DNA of 64,000 bases, from NCBI RefSeq assembly GCF_047302285.1, contig NZ_CP154845.1, positions 4,650,001 through 4,714,000 on the forward strand, given 5' to 3'. This stretch comes from Robertmurraya sp047302285. Its GTDB lineage: Bacteria > Bacillota > Bacilli > Bacillales > Cytobacillaceae. Below the pieces are notes generated by a model. The model saw only the letters and a list, made by a program, of their open reading frames with translations. It was not told where the DNA came from and did no database searches. Of the stretch, positions 27,727 through 35,837 are shown in pieces. A program made the translations under genes and the position numbers. Every line of letters starts with the position of its first letter. Position 1 is the first letter of the stretch.

Positions 27727-28311
27727 ATGGATGGTTTCGAAAAGCGTAGAGAACAAAAGAAAAAAAATATATTAGAAGCTGCATTAGCCTTATTTATGGA
27801 ATTTGGAATACAAAAGGTTTCCATCGCAGAAATTGCTAAAAAGGCAAATGTATCTCAAGTCACGATCTACAATTACTTCGAAAGTAAAGATAACTTAGCT
27901 AAGTTCGTTTTTAAGTTTTATGTCGATCAAATATGGGATGAACAGAAGCAGTTCCTAGAAAGCGACCTTCCATTTAATGAAAAAATAACAAAGATGCTAT
28001 TCGAGAAAGGTACTGCTATCAATCAAATAAGTGAAAAGTTTTTTCAGGATTTTATGAAGGATTTTGCCAGTGGACAAAGTTATGTTGAAGAAATATACAT
28101 GAAAGAAGCACTCCCGCTCTTTATCGAGCTCTTTAATAATGGCAGGGAAAAAGGATATATTGATTCATCTATATCGAATGAAGCCATTTTGTTATATTTA
28201 CAGATGTTTCATGAATATATGCAACGCGAGGACTTTGCCAAAACGACACTTCCAATAGCGGAGGAGTTAACGAAACTTTTCTTTTACGGCATAGCCGGAA
28301 AAAAAGACTAG
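27727..28311 (+). CDS. TetR-family regulator of the adjacent ABC exporter
   Basis: 194 residues. ATG at 27727 follows GAGGTG by six bases; an upstream GTG at 27718 lies inside the ribosome site. Residues 5-55 form the TetR helix-turn-helix (ALALFMEFGIQKVSIAEIAK, then SQVTIYNYFESKDNLAKF). The ligand domain is similar to small Bacillus TetR proteins encoded beside drug exporters. It probably represses the ABC operon on the opposite strand. Confidence 0.85.
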   Translation: MDGFEKRREQKKKNILEAALALFMEFGIQKVSIAEIAKKANVSQVTIYNYFESKDNLAKFVFKFYVDQIWDEQKQFLESDLPFNEKITKMLFEKGTAINQISEKFFQDFMKDFASGQSYVEEIYMKEALPLFIELFNNGREKGYIDSSISNEAILLYLQMFHEYMQREDFAKTTLPIAEELTKLFFYGIAGKKD

Positions 28312-28320
28312 CTGGAACAC

Positions 28321-28345
28321 AGGGACAGGTCCACTGTCCCTTTTT
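28321..28345 (+). terminator. Terminator of the TetR gene
   Basis: AGGGACAG and CTGTCCCT form an 8-bp stem around GTCCA, followed by Ts. Sister sequence of the hairpin at 8798. Confidence 0.8.
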
Positions 28346-28434
28346 AATTATCCCTTAAATGTGTAGAGCAAAACTAGAATAATGATTTTGATGCTCACAT
28401 TAGCAATTTAGCTACTGCTTTAAGAAAAATCCCT

Positions 28435-29349
28435 CTAATCACCAACGTGGAGATTACGTTTAATCTCATCTATTTTGGTCACCAATCTTGTACGCAACTC
28501 ATCAGGATAAACTTCCTCTAACAGTGTTCCAAATGATAGCAAGTAACTATCTAACCAGTGGCCAATCGGAAATTTTGCTTTCACGGTATAGGAGCCATCT
28601 TCATTCACTGTAATCATGTGATCAGAAAATTCGTCATAAACCCGATAGGCTCCTTTAGAAGCAATTCTTAACATGATCGGAATTGATGAATTCGCAACTT
28701 GGCTTTCAGCATTTTCCATCGCATTAGGGAAAGCTTTTCCGCTAAAGATTTGACGCGTTACAGCTAATCTTCTCATTCTGCTAATCTTGAAAATTCGAAA
28801 ATCCCTTTTATCTAAACAGTAACCTGAAACATACCAAGCATTCCGTTTGAATAACAATTGAATAGGCTCTATATTTCGCTCACTTTTTACTCCTTCAGAA
28901 TTAAAGTAATTAAAACGAACCACAAATTTCTGGGTAATAGCATCTCGTAATGATACAAATAACTGTTTATTTTCCCGCTCACTTCCCCATGGGGAAAAAT
29001 CAACGTCAATCCAATTTGTTGTATCCTTTTTAAATAATCGTGTTACCTTTTCTAGTATTTGGTCGGTATTCAGAAAACCAGTGACCTCCAACGTCTGTAA
29101 CCCCACTAAAATATCTTCCTGTTCATGGCTTGATAAAAGGGAAGCATTAAAGGAATATCCTTCTAATAAAGAAATTCCTCCCCCCTTCCCTTTGCTCGCA
29201 TAAATCGGTATTCCTGCACCACTTAAAACATCTACATCTCTATAAATCGTTCTAGTTGATACCTCAAAATGCTCTGCTAATTCTTTTGCCGTAATGATTT
29301 TTCTTTCTAATAACATATATATGATTTCAAAATGTCTATTGATGGGCAT
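28435..29349 (-). CDS. YafY-type HTH/WYL-domain transcriptional regulator
   Basis: 304 residues. The start is the ATG at 29349, seven bases after GGGAGG; the longer frame starts at a TTG upstream of this site. The N-terminal HTH_11 domain (ITAKELAEHFEVSTRTIYRD) precedes a WYL domain (residues 130-215, with RNAWYVSGYCLDKRDFRIFK, ISRMRRL) and a C-terminal WCX extension. WYL proteins sense ligands, often nucleic-acid-related. It lies just downstream of the MazG-like and Tag genes and may be co-transcribed with them. Confidence 0.85.
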   Translation of the reverse strand: MPINRHFEIIYMLLERKIITAKELAEHFEVSTRTIYRDVDVLSGAGIPIYASKGKGGGISLLEGYSFNASLLSSHEQEDILVGLQTLEVTGFLNTDQILEKVTRLFKKDTTNWIDVDFSPWGSERENKQLFVSLRDAITQKFVVRFNYFNSEGVKSERNIEPIQLLFKRNAWYVSGYCLDKRDFRIFKISRMRRLAVTRQIFSGKAFPNAMENAESQVANSSIPIMLRIASKGAYRVYDEFSDHMITVNEDGSYTVKAKFPIGHWLDSYLLSFGTLLEEVYPDELRTRLVTKIDEIKRNLHVGD

Positions 29350-29376
29350 GAGAGAGCCTCCCTGAAGAAACAATTC

Positions 29377-29691
29377 TTACAGTAATTGTTTCTCTTTTGT
29401 TTCTAGAAATTTCTCCAAGGCATGATTACTATTAATCCCCATTCGGTCTGCTAGAATAATCAACCACCAGATCGATTCGCCAATCTTATCCATTAGTTCT
29501 TTTTCTGGGTCACTCCCTGTTGGCCATCTTTCTTGTTGAGCCATCGTTAACCTTCCAACTAATGCTGCATCCGTAAGAAAGGCAAGTGCATCCTCCTCCA
29601 CAGACCACTCCGTCCCATGATACTTCTTTTCTAATTGATGATAAGCCTTTCTAATTTGTAACGACCGTTCAACCGCTTCCTGCATATTCAT
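29377..29691 (-). CDS. MazG-like protein
   Basis: 104 residues, starting at an ATG at 29691 seven bases after GAGGTG. Helical throughout, with TDAALVGRLTMAQQERW and ELMDKIGESIWWLIILADRM resembling the all-alpha NTP pyrophosphohydrolase (MazG-like) fold with acidic metal-binding residues. Such proteins hydrolyse non-canonical NTPs. The ribosome site overlaps the end of the tag gene, so the two are coupled; both would serve in damage avoidance or repair. Confidence 0.6.
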   Translation of the reverse strand: MNMQEAVERSLQIRKAYHQLEKKYHGTEWSVEEDALAFLTDAALVGRLTMAQQERWPTGSDPEKELMDKIGESIWWLIILADRMGINSNHALEKFLETKEKQLL

Positions 29692-29705
29692 ATTTAAACA
29701 CCTCA

Positions 29706-30266
29706 TTATTTATTATAAGTATGGTAGGGACATGTTTTAATATGGTCATCAACCATACCAACCGCTTGCATAAAGGAATACATCGTCACTGGGCCGACAA
29801 ATTTGAAGCCCTGTTTTTTTAAATCTTTACTGATTTGTTTGGATAACTCTGATTCAGCTGGAATTTGTGACTCGGAGTCCCAATTATGAATAATTGGTTT
29901 AAAATCTACGTATTGCCAGAGAAAATTTGAAAAACTCCCAAACTCCTCTTGTAGTTTCAAAATCGCTTTCGCATTATCTCGAATAGATTTAAGCTTCGCT
30001 AAATGCTTAATCACATTTTCATGTTCCTTTATATTTTCCAAGTCTGCATCTGTTAACCTCGAACAAGACTCAATATTAAAGTTATGAAATGCCTTTTTGT
30101 AGCCTTCTCGTTTTGCTAAAACAATACTCCAGGATAACCCTGATTGTGCACCTTCCAAAGTGAGCATTTCAAAAATATACGGATCATCCGTATTTGGTAC
30201 ACACCACTCTTCGTCATGATATACCTGCATAAGCTGATTATTTCCAGGCCAAGAACATGTCTTCAT
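29706..30266 (-). CDS. tag: DNA-3-methyladenine glycosylase I
   Basis: 186 residues. Removes 3-methyladenine from alkylated DNA in base excision repair. With the start at the ATG at 30266 (eight bases after GGAGG), the zinc ligands fall at Cys4, His17, His175 and Cys179, the E. coli Tag numbering; this decides the start over the ATGs at 30269 and 30281. Motifs: KTCSWPGNN, YHDEEW, EGAQSGLSW and HIKTCPYH. Followed without a gap by the MazG-like gene. Confidence 0.95.
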   Translation of the reverse strand: MKTCSWPGNNQLMQVYHDEEWCVPNTDDPYIFEMLTLEGAQSGLSWSIVLAKREGYKKAFHNFNIESCSRLTDADLENIKEHENVIKHLAKLKSIRDNAKAILKLQEEFGSFSNFLWQYVDFKPIIHNWDSESQIPAESELSKQISKDLKKQGFKFVGPVTMYSFMQAVGMVDDHIKTCPYHTYNK

Positions 30267-30310
30267 CATATATTCCTCCATCTATCATTGGGCATAACTA
30301 TATCATTCTT

Positions 30311-30334
30311 AATATGACAACAGTATGTCATATT
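30311..30334. repeat. Inverted repeat upstream of tag
   Basis: AATATGACA and TGTCATATT are perfect 9-bp arms 6 bp apart, about 45 bp before the tag start. Possible operator. Confidence 0.4.
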
Positions 30335-30460
30335 TTATGTAGTTTTTATAATAAAAAAAGACTTCTACATAAATAATAACCTATGAATTTTGAATAAACG
30401 GAAGATAACATTCAGAAAACGTGGACTGAATCGTATATAAGCTATTGCTTTAGCAGTAAA

Positions 30461-31078
30461 TTAATCGAAATAGATCGTTTCGTTTGGATTATGCAAATAT
30501 TTAAATGCCCATTTGATTTGAGATTCCGTATTTCGTTCAACAGATAATATAGGTAATTCTTCTTCCGAGAAAAACTCGACTTCGCTTGTTTCGATTCCTT
30601 TCGTTGCTTCTCCACTTACAATTTCACATTGAATAAACAGTTTATAAACATGATAAGGGGATGGTGGATGTGGGTGACACTTTTTATCAAGTACTCCTAA
30701 AAACTTAACGGCTCTTACATCAAAACCCGCTTCTTCTTTTACTTCTTTAACAGCTACTTCACTCGGAGATAACCCAATGTCTCCCCAGCCACCTGGTAAT
30801 GCCCAAGCGCCGTCACTTTTTTCCTTAACCAACAAAATTTTTTGGTCTCTAAATATAACAGCTCTTATATCAACCTTTGGTGTTGCATATCCCGTTTCAT
30901 TGGCAAACAGATCTCGAATGAGCCTTTTATCCACTTCAGTATATTGAGAGATAATTTCGATGCTCATCTCGCGAATCATTTCAAATCTTTCTACATCATA
31001 AACATCTTTTGAATAGGTTAGCCCTGCTTGCGCAATTGCTTGTAGTTGTTTCGCCCATTCGAGCCATTTTGTATCCAT
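30461..31078 (-). CDS. Nudix hydrolase, YjhB type with N-terminal helical domain
   Basis: 205 residues from the ATG at 31078, six bases after GGAGG; a longer frame reaches 31129 but overruns the ribosome site. Residues 1-60 form the helical domain seen in YjhB-like ADP-ribose pyrophosphatases (KWLEWAKQLQAIAQAGLTYS). The Nudix box spans GGWGDIGLSPSEVAVKEVKE plus EAG, with KE for RE, as is usual in this subgroup. Likely hydrolyses ADP-ribose or a related nucleoside diphosphate. Confidence 0.88.
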   Translation of the reverse strand: MDTKWLEWAKQLQAIAQAGLTYSKDVYDVERFEMIREMSIEIISQYTEVDKRLIRDLFANETGYATPKVDIRAVIFRDQKILLVKEKSDGAWALPGGWGDIGLSPSEVAVKEVKEEAGFDVRAVKFLGVLDKKCHPHPPSPYHVYKLFIQCEIVSGEATKGIETSEVEFFSEEELPILSVERNTESQIKWAFKYLHNPNETIYFD

Positions 31079-31113
31079 ATTCATCCTCCTACTATTCGAT
31101 TCGGTGCTACTTC

Positions 31114-31812
31114 CTACATAGTTAACCACTCAATTACATCTTTTGAAATCTCCATACCCACTTTTTGATGAAGTAATATTGAAGCCTGATTCGTATGACT
31201 AATTTGAGAGTATGGGACTCTATTATTTTCTAAATAGTGTTGAATTATGAAGTCCAGAAGCGCGAGTCCATATCCTTTTCTTTTGTATTTTTCAACAACT
31301 ACCAGTAAGCCAATTGAACCTTCATCGTGAATTCCAATAAACCCAATCACATCATTATTTAAAAATCCTCCGAAAAGAGTACCCTCTTGAAGACGTTGGA
31401 TAACATACGAAGGGTCATTAGCAGGATAATATTTTTTTACTAAAAGAATATCATTTGCATCAAGACTCCTAATCTCCAATCTTGGACTTTGAATAGTTGA
31501 TAAATGTTCCTTAAAAAAGGCTGCCTGATAATATGTATCCCTATGAATTAAGTGATATTTCTCCTGAACATAAGATTTGGCCCAACTTTGAAATACTTCA
31601 CATTCTCTTATCTCATCAATATCTTGTAACAATCTCTTATAATCTTCCAAACTATCACAGCTAATCATATATGTTTCACTCGGAACGTCAAACATGACAA
31701 CACCGTGGATATCTGCCCGTATGACCCTTGCTTGATGATGTTTAATACTTTCTATCATATTAATGTGATGAAGAACATTTTTATTTAAATACCTAAGCGC
31801 CATAGTTTCCAT
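31114..31812 (-). CDS. GNAT-family acetyltransferase
   Basis: 232 residues. The GNAT fold occupies the C-terminal half (residues 115-230): LEIRSLDANDILLVKKYY, FLNNDVIGFIGIHDEGS, and the CoA loop VVEKYKRKGYGLALLDFII. The N-terminal 110 residues are a separate helical region without a recognised motif. Substrate unknown. Starts at an ATG after GGAGTGG. Followed by the Nudix gene. Confidence 0.75.
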   Translation of the reverse strand: METMALRYLNKNVLHHINMIESIKHHQARVIRADIHGVVMFDVPSETYMISCDSLEDYKRLLQDIDEIRECEVFQSWAKSYVQEKYHLIHRDTYYQAAFFKEHLSTIQSPRLEIRSLDANDILLVKKYYPANDPSYVIQRLQEGTLFGGFLNNDVIGFIGIHDEGSIGLLVVVEKYKRKGYGLALLDFIIQHYLENNRVPYSQISHTNQASILLHQKVGMEISKDVIEWLTM

Positions 31813-31838
31813 TGTTTAGATTCCACTCCTTTAGGGGT

Positions 31839-31949
31839 TTAAATGTTTTCATAAATCTCAATTAGAGTCCCTGCTGGATCCCTAAAATGAGCTACCTTAA
31901 TCCCCCAATCCTTTTGTTCAGTTGGTAACGTGATAAATCGGATCTTACA
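31839..31949 (-). pseudogene. C-terminal remnant of a glyoxalase/bleomycin-resistance (VOC) protein
   Basis: A 36-codon open frame, bounded upstream by a stop codon and lacking a start, encodes RFITLPTEQKDWGIKVAHFR then DPAGTLIEIYENI. The HFRDPAGTLIEIYE ending, including the metal-binding Glu, is diagnostic of VOC-family proteins. The N-terminal two-thirds are absent. Confidence 0.65.
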
Positions 31950-31997
31950 TTACTTCCACAAAAAATAGCGTTTAGGGTAATTGGACTTTAATCCTTT

Positions 31998-33197
31998 TTA
32001 ATTCAGGTTCGCTTTGTTAATCTTTACTCGATTATATGCTCCCTCTGCTTGCTTCTTCCAAAACATCGTCATCACAATTCCAATCACTAGTATGACAGTG
32101 GCAAAGTAATAAGGATAATTAATATCGATATCAAACAAAATTCCCCCGATGATCGGTCCACTAATATTCGCTAAGCTCGTAAACATAGAATTCATCCCAC
32201 CAACAAAGCCTTGTTCGTTCCCAGCAATATTGGACAGATAGGAAGTCACCGCTGGTCGGAATAAATCGAAACCAACAAAGACAATAAATGTAACGAGTAA
32301 AATAGAGAAATAGGAATGTACAACCGTCATGAGATAGACCAGTACTGCTGATAAAATTAAACTATAGCGAATTAACTTAATCTCACCCCAAATTCGTGTG
32401 AGTTTATCAAATAATACTACCTGTGCAATCGCTCCAAAAATGGCGCCACCTGTAATCACAATCGCGATATCAGATGGTTTAAACTGAAATTTATGATCAA
32501 CAAATAGACTAAAAAACGATTCAAACGCCGCTAAACCAAAGGAAGCGATAAAAATTAATATAAACGCAAGGAAATATTTTGGAGCCAAAATACGTTGCAA
32601 ACCAATACGTCCGTCTGATTCTTGCTCCGAATGTCCTTCCGTCCGCTTAGGCTCGGATAATAAAATAATGGATAGGATAGCGGCAGTAGTACCTAACCCT
32701 CCAGCAAAAAAGAATGGCACTCTTGTTCCGAACTCTGCCAGGAAACCGCCAATACCAGGTCCGATAATAAATCCTGTACTAATCGCTGCCGACATATAGC
32801 CAAGAGCTTTCGGACGCGTATCTGTATTCGTAATATCAGCAATGAAAGCCGTAACGGCTGGCATGATAAACGCTGCGCTAATTCCGCCTAGAATTCGAGA
32901 AATGAATAGTACTTCAATTTCTTTTCCAAGACCAAATAACAACTCTGAGATACCAAAAATAAATAAGCCGATGACTATCATAATTTTCCGACCAAATCTA
33001 TCGGTAGCTTTACCTGCAAATGGAGAAACAATTAATTGCGCAATAGCAAAGGCAGCTGTCAAATAACCGACCGTTGTCCCTGTAATTCCCAATTCATTCA
33101 TCAAAGTTGGTAAAACAGGGATAACGAGACCAATACCCAAAAAGGCGATAAATAAATTCAGCAATAATAATCCCAAAGTAACTTTATAACTTTTCAT
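31998..33197 (-). CDS. bmr: MFS multidrug efflux pump, Bmr/NorA type
   Basis: 399 residues, 12 membrane helices. Extended stretches match the B. subtilis Bmr pattern: LNLFIAFLGIGLVIPVLPTL, the motif-A loop DRFGRKIMIVIG, LGGISAAFIMPAVTAFIADI, ALGYMSAAISTGFIIGPGIG (motif C) and AGNEQGFVGGMNSMFTS. Bmr exports cationic dyes, fluoroquinolones and similar drugs by proton antiport. It is divergent from a BltR-like MerR regulator and has a MerR-type promoter with a 19-bp spacer. Confidence 0.92.
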   Translation of the reverse strand: MKSYKVTLGLLLLNLFIAFLGIGLVIPVLPTLMNELGITGTTVGYLTAAFAIAQLIVSPFAGKATDRFGRKIMIVIGLFIFGISELLFGLGKEIEVLFISRILGGISAAFIMPAVTAFIADITNTDTRPKALGYMSAAISTGFIIGPGIGGFLAEFGTRVPFFFAGGLGTTAAILSIILLSEPKRTEGHSEQESDGRIGLQRILAPKYFLAFILIFIASFGLAAFESFFSLFVDHKFQFKPSDIAIVITGGAIFGAIAQVVLFDKLTRIWGEIKLIRYSLILSAVLVYLMTVVHSYFSILLVTFIVFVGFDLFRPAVTSYLSNIAGNEQGFVGGMNSMFTSLANISGPIIGGILFDIDINYPYYFATVILVIGIVMTMFWKKQAEGAYNRVKINKANLN

Positions 33198-33236
33198 ATT
33201 GATATGTGCTCCTAATTTTTCATATTTACTCTTTTC

Positions 33237-33267
33237 ATCCTAATGTATATAGTAACTATATAGTCAA
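33237..33267 (-). promoter_or_regulatory. MerR-type drug-responsive promoter of the pump gene
   Basis: On the minus strand a TTGACT -35 box (33262-33267) and TAGGAT -10 box (33237-33242) are 19 bp apart, the over-long spacing typical of MerR-activated promoters. The spacer carries a perfect 17-bp dyad (33246-33262) with 8-bp arms TATATAGT/ACTATATA. Confidence 0.8.
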
Positions 33268-33282
33268 GGAGGGGACATCTCT

Positions 33283-34104
33283 ATGAATAAAAAGAACAGC
33301 AAATATTTAACGACAGGGGCATTCGCGAAGCTTTGCAAAATCAACAAACAGACTCTCTTTTATTACGACCAGATTGGGCTTTTTTCCCCTGTATTCAAAA
33401 ATGAAAAGGGATACCGGTTTTACTCCATTCACCAAATTGAACTTTTCTTCGTCATTGACTTATTAAAGGAACTTGGTATGTCCTTAGAAGATATTCAACA
33501 ATACATGGAGAAGAAATCACCAGAGACTTTTTTATCGATGATGTACCAAAAAAAGGACGAGATCGTGAAAAAGAAGCAGGAGATCGAGATGAAGGAGAAA
33601 ATCATTGATGCGAAAATCACGCTAATGAAAGAAGCTTCACAACTTGATTTTAAGCAAATTACACTTGAACATATACCGAGTATGACTCTTTATTTAAGCG
33701 AAAAAATTGAGAATATGGCTGACGAAGGATTTGTCGAGGCTATTTCAGATTTTATCGATGAATTATACATATCTCACTTAGATACAGGATATCCCATCGG
33801 GGTCTTAACAAAGCGAGAGCAATTGCTAAAAGAGGAGTTCTCTCATTATAGCTATTTATATATGGAACAGCCCAACCCAAAGGAAGGTTATCCCTATTTT
33901 CAAACTGTTGAGGGAAACTATCTCATCGGCTACCATGTCGGAGATGAAAAAACGATCCAGCACGCATATAAGCGACTATTTTCCGAAATGGACCGTTTGC
34001 ATTTAGCGCTGGGGGACTATGCACTGGAAGAATACATTTATGATACGGTTGTAAAGAATGCTAAGGAACATTATGTCACCAAAATTATGATCCACGTAGT
34101 GTAA
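33283..34104 (+). CDS. bltR: MerR-family drug-sensing activator, BltR-like
   Basis: 273 residues, the same length as B. subtilis BltR. N-terminal MerR winged helix (LTTGAFAKLCKINKQTLFYY, then YRFYSIHQIELF), a dimerisation coiled coil (residues 75-120), and a C-terminal GyrI-like effector domain (DTGYPIGVLTKREQLL, GNYLIGYHVGDEK). Expected to bind the dyad at 33246-33262 and activate the divergent pump gene when bound to drug. The pump is nearer Bmr while the regulator is nearer BltR. Confidence 0.88.
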   Translation: MNKKNSKYLTTGAFAKLCKINKQTLFYYDQIGLFSPVFKNEKGYRFYSIHQIELFFVIDLLKELGMSLEDIQQYMEKKSPETFLSMMYQKKDEIVKKKQEIEMKEKIIDAKITLMKEASQLDFKQITLEHIPSMTLYLSEKIENMADEGFVEAISDFIDELYISHLDTGYPIGVLTKREQLLKEEFSHYSYLYMEQPNPKEGYPYFQTVEGNYLIGYHVGDEKTIQHAYKRLFSEMDRLHLALGDYALEEYIYDTVVKNAKEHYVTKIMIHVV

Positions 34105-34284
34105 TAGTGTCCCGTTCTCTAGAGAAGATAAATGAGATCAAGTTGTAAATTTGTAGATGAAACGAAGAGAATCTCCAGTGGATTTATTCCATAAGTAGAT
34201 TCTCAATAAACTAAATTCCTATATCTCCTAGGGCCCAGAAAGTTCGCAACATATCAACTGTCGTTAAATTAGGACTTTTCTTAT

Positions 34285-34992
34285 CTAATACCCATAAAAG
34301 GCATCTTTTTTAATATTCGCTTTTGAAATATTTTTATTTTGTAAGTAACTAGAAAGAGCATCTACCATTGACTTCGGACCTGCAATAAAGTATTTACCAT
34401 TGCTTTTATATAAGGACGTAAACTTATCGATCTCCTGATGTAAATCATCCCTAGAATTAAGGTAAGTGATATTTATGCCTGTATTGCTAGCAATTGTATC
34501 AAGTTCATTCTTATATATATAGGAATCTTTGCTATCCATATAAAGTAGATTTATTGGGTTCTCGACTCCATTTCCTTCGACCTCTATTTGCTTTAAAATC
34601 GATCGAAACGGGGTAATTCCAATTCCACCTGCAATTAGTAGTGTAGGGCTATTTTCCTTTAGATTAAAAGAACCTAGAGGCCCAGCCATACGAACTTTCA
34701 TTCCAGGTTTTAATTCTAAAAATCCTTTTTTAAAATCACTCGGATTATGGCTAATAGTTGTGGTTATTTTCACCACATTTTCTGTAGGTGCAGAAGCCAA
34801 GGTAAATGGTTTAGTCGGATTTTTTATTTTCTTATGAGTAACAGTAATCAGCCCATGTTGGCCTGCTTTCCAGGTCAAATCTTTCTCTTTTTCAAAATTA
34901 AAGGTGTACACTTCCTCTGATTCCTTGGAATAGTCTAAGAAAACTAACTCTCGCTTCTTAAATACTGAAAACATATCTTGAAAAAAACTCAT
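34285..34992 (-). CDS. FNR-family FAD/NAD(P)-binding oxidoreductase
   Basis: 235 residues. The FAD-binding barrel holds KPFTLASAPTENVVKITTTI (RxYS-like motif as PFTLAS) and GPLGSFNL. The NAD(P) domain holds LLIAGGIGITPFRSIL, and YFIAGPKSMVDALSSYL is near the C-terminus. No [2Fe-2S] or globin domain, so it is a stand-alone ferredoxin/flavodoxin reductase-like module. It is 30 bp after the SRPBCC gene in an operon led by an ArsR repressor. Electron partner unknown. Confidence 0.85.
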   Translation of the reverse strand: MSFFQDMFSVFKKRELVFLDYSKESEEVYTFNFEKEKDLTWKAGQHGLITVTHKKIKNPTKPFTLASAPTENVVKITTTISHNPSDFKKGFLELKPGMKVRMAGPLGSFNLKENSPTLLIAGGIGITPFRSILKQIEVEGNGVENPINLLYMDSKDSYIYKNELDTIASNTGINITYLNSRDDLHQEIDKFTSLYKSNGKYFIAGPKSMVDALSSYLQNKNISKANIKKDAFYGY

Positions 34993-35022
34993 TTTCCATC
35001 TCCTTTAGATTTATGTTCGTCT

Positions 35023-35412
35023 CTATTGTTCCTCTAACACTTTTTTAAGCTCTTCAACCTTGCCTGCCCAACCATATTTTGCTCCATTGAACGCTTGATC
35101 TTCTTCTTTGAATCCTGTTTGTTCTAGGTATAAGTAGGTAACTCCATCCTTTTCCTTCAATGTCCAAGTCACTATCGTATTTATCGGGCCACCAACCCAT
35201 GTGTAAGATAACTTATAGGGCTCGTCCACTACTAATACTTCACAATCTACAATTAAATTCCATTCTGGATTTCGGAATTGACATTTATACCCTACAATTG
35301 GTTTAAAATCATTTTCCATTATCCATTTTGCAAGAATCTCCGAATCAGTTAATGATTCCCACACCTTATTAATTGAACTTGAAAACTGAAAATCTAAAGA
35401 TATATCTGCCAT
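35023..35412 (-). CDS. SRPBCC (AHSA1-like) domain protein
   Basis: 129 residues forming one START/Bet v1-like cavity domain: VWESLTDSEILAKWIMENDF, then PYKLSYTWVGG, VTWTLKEKDGVTYLYLEQTG and a C-terminal helix. Such proteins bind hydrophobic ligands and are often paired with an ArsR regulator, as here (4 bp gap). It starts at ATG after CGGAGGAA. Confidence 0.85.
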   Translation of the reverse strand: MADISLDFQFSSSINKVWESLTDSEILAKWIMENDFKPIVGYKCQFRNPEWNLIVDCEVLVVDEPYKLSYTWVGGPINTIVTWTLKEKDGVTYLYLEQTGFKEEDQAFNGAKYGWAGKVEELKKVLEEQ

Positions 35413-35416
35413 TTAT

Positions 35417-35737
35417 TTATTCCTCCGATAATAGTTTTTGTAAGACTGCCACTCTTTCATTCCAGAATTTCTCGTAAAAGGATACCCAATCTTTAACTTC
35501 CTGTAAGGGAGCAGCGTTTAGTCGGTACCTGGTTTCTCTACCAACTTTGCGGTCAGTGACTAGACTAGCTTTTTTTAAAATAGTCAAATGCTTAGAAACA
35601 GCGGTACGCCCCATTTGAAATTGACCGGTTAATTCGTGAAGAGGTAACTCATCTGCATCTGCTAGCAGACGTATCAATTTACGTCTGGTTGGGTCAGCGA
35701 TGGCTACATAAACATCACGCTCTTGGACTTTACTCGT
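35417..35737 (-). CDS. ArsR-family repressor, apparently starting at ACG
   Basis: 106 residues if translated from 35737. The frame reads SKVQERDVYVAIADPTRRKL then IRLLADADELPLHELTGQF, an intact ArsR winged helix (recognition helix MGRTAVSKHLTILKKASLV). At the expected start position, seven bases after AAGGGGGG, the codon is ACG rather than ATG. The next usable start, TTG at 35677, would delete the first helix and has no good ribosome site. Either ACG initiates weakly or the start is mutated. It leads the ArsR-SRPBCC-FNR operon. Confidence 0.75.
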   Translation of the reverse strand, partial: TSKVQERDVYVAIADPTRRKLIRLLADADELPLHELTGQFQMGRTAVSKHLTILKKASLVTDRKVGRETRYRLNAAPLQEVKDWVSFYEKFWNERVAVLQKLLSEE

Positions 35738-35759
35738 TTTAAATCCCCCCTTATAAAAT

Positions 35760-35806
35760 TGGACACTAAACGGTGTCTTTTATTATATGACACCGTTTAG
35801 TGTCCA
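35760..35806. promoter_or_regulatory. Paired ArsR operators: 18-bp perfect inverted repeat
   Basis: The arms at 35760-35777 and 35789-35806 are exact reverse complements 11 bp apart. Each arm is itself a dyad, GACAC-N6-GTGTC. They lie immediately upstream of the ArsR gene and suit two cooperating repressor dimers. Confidence 0.75.
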
Positions 35807-35837
35807 GTCAATTCTTATTTTTGATATAACATTATGT

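Noticed and set aside
34167..34204. GAGAATCT/AGATTCTC hairpin after the BltR-like gene
   Set aside because: Eight-bp arms with a long loop and no T-run; too weak to call a terminator.
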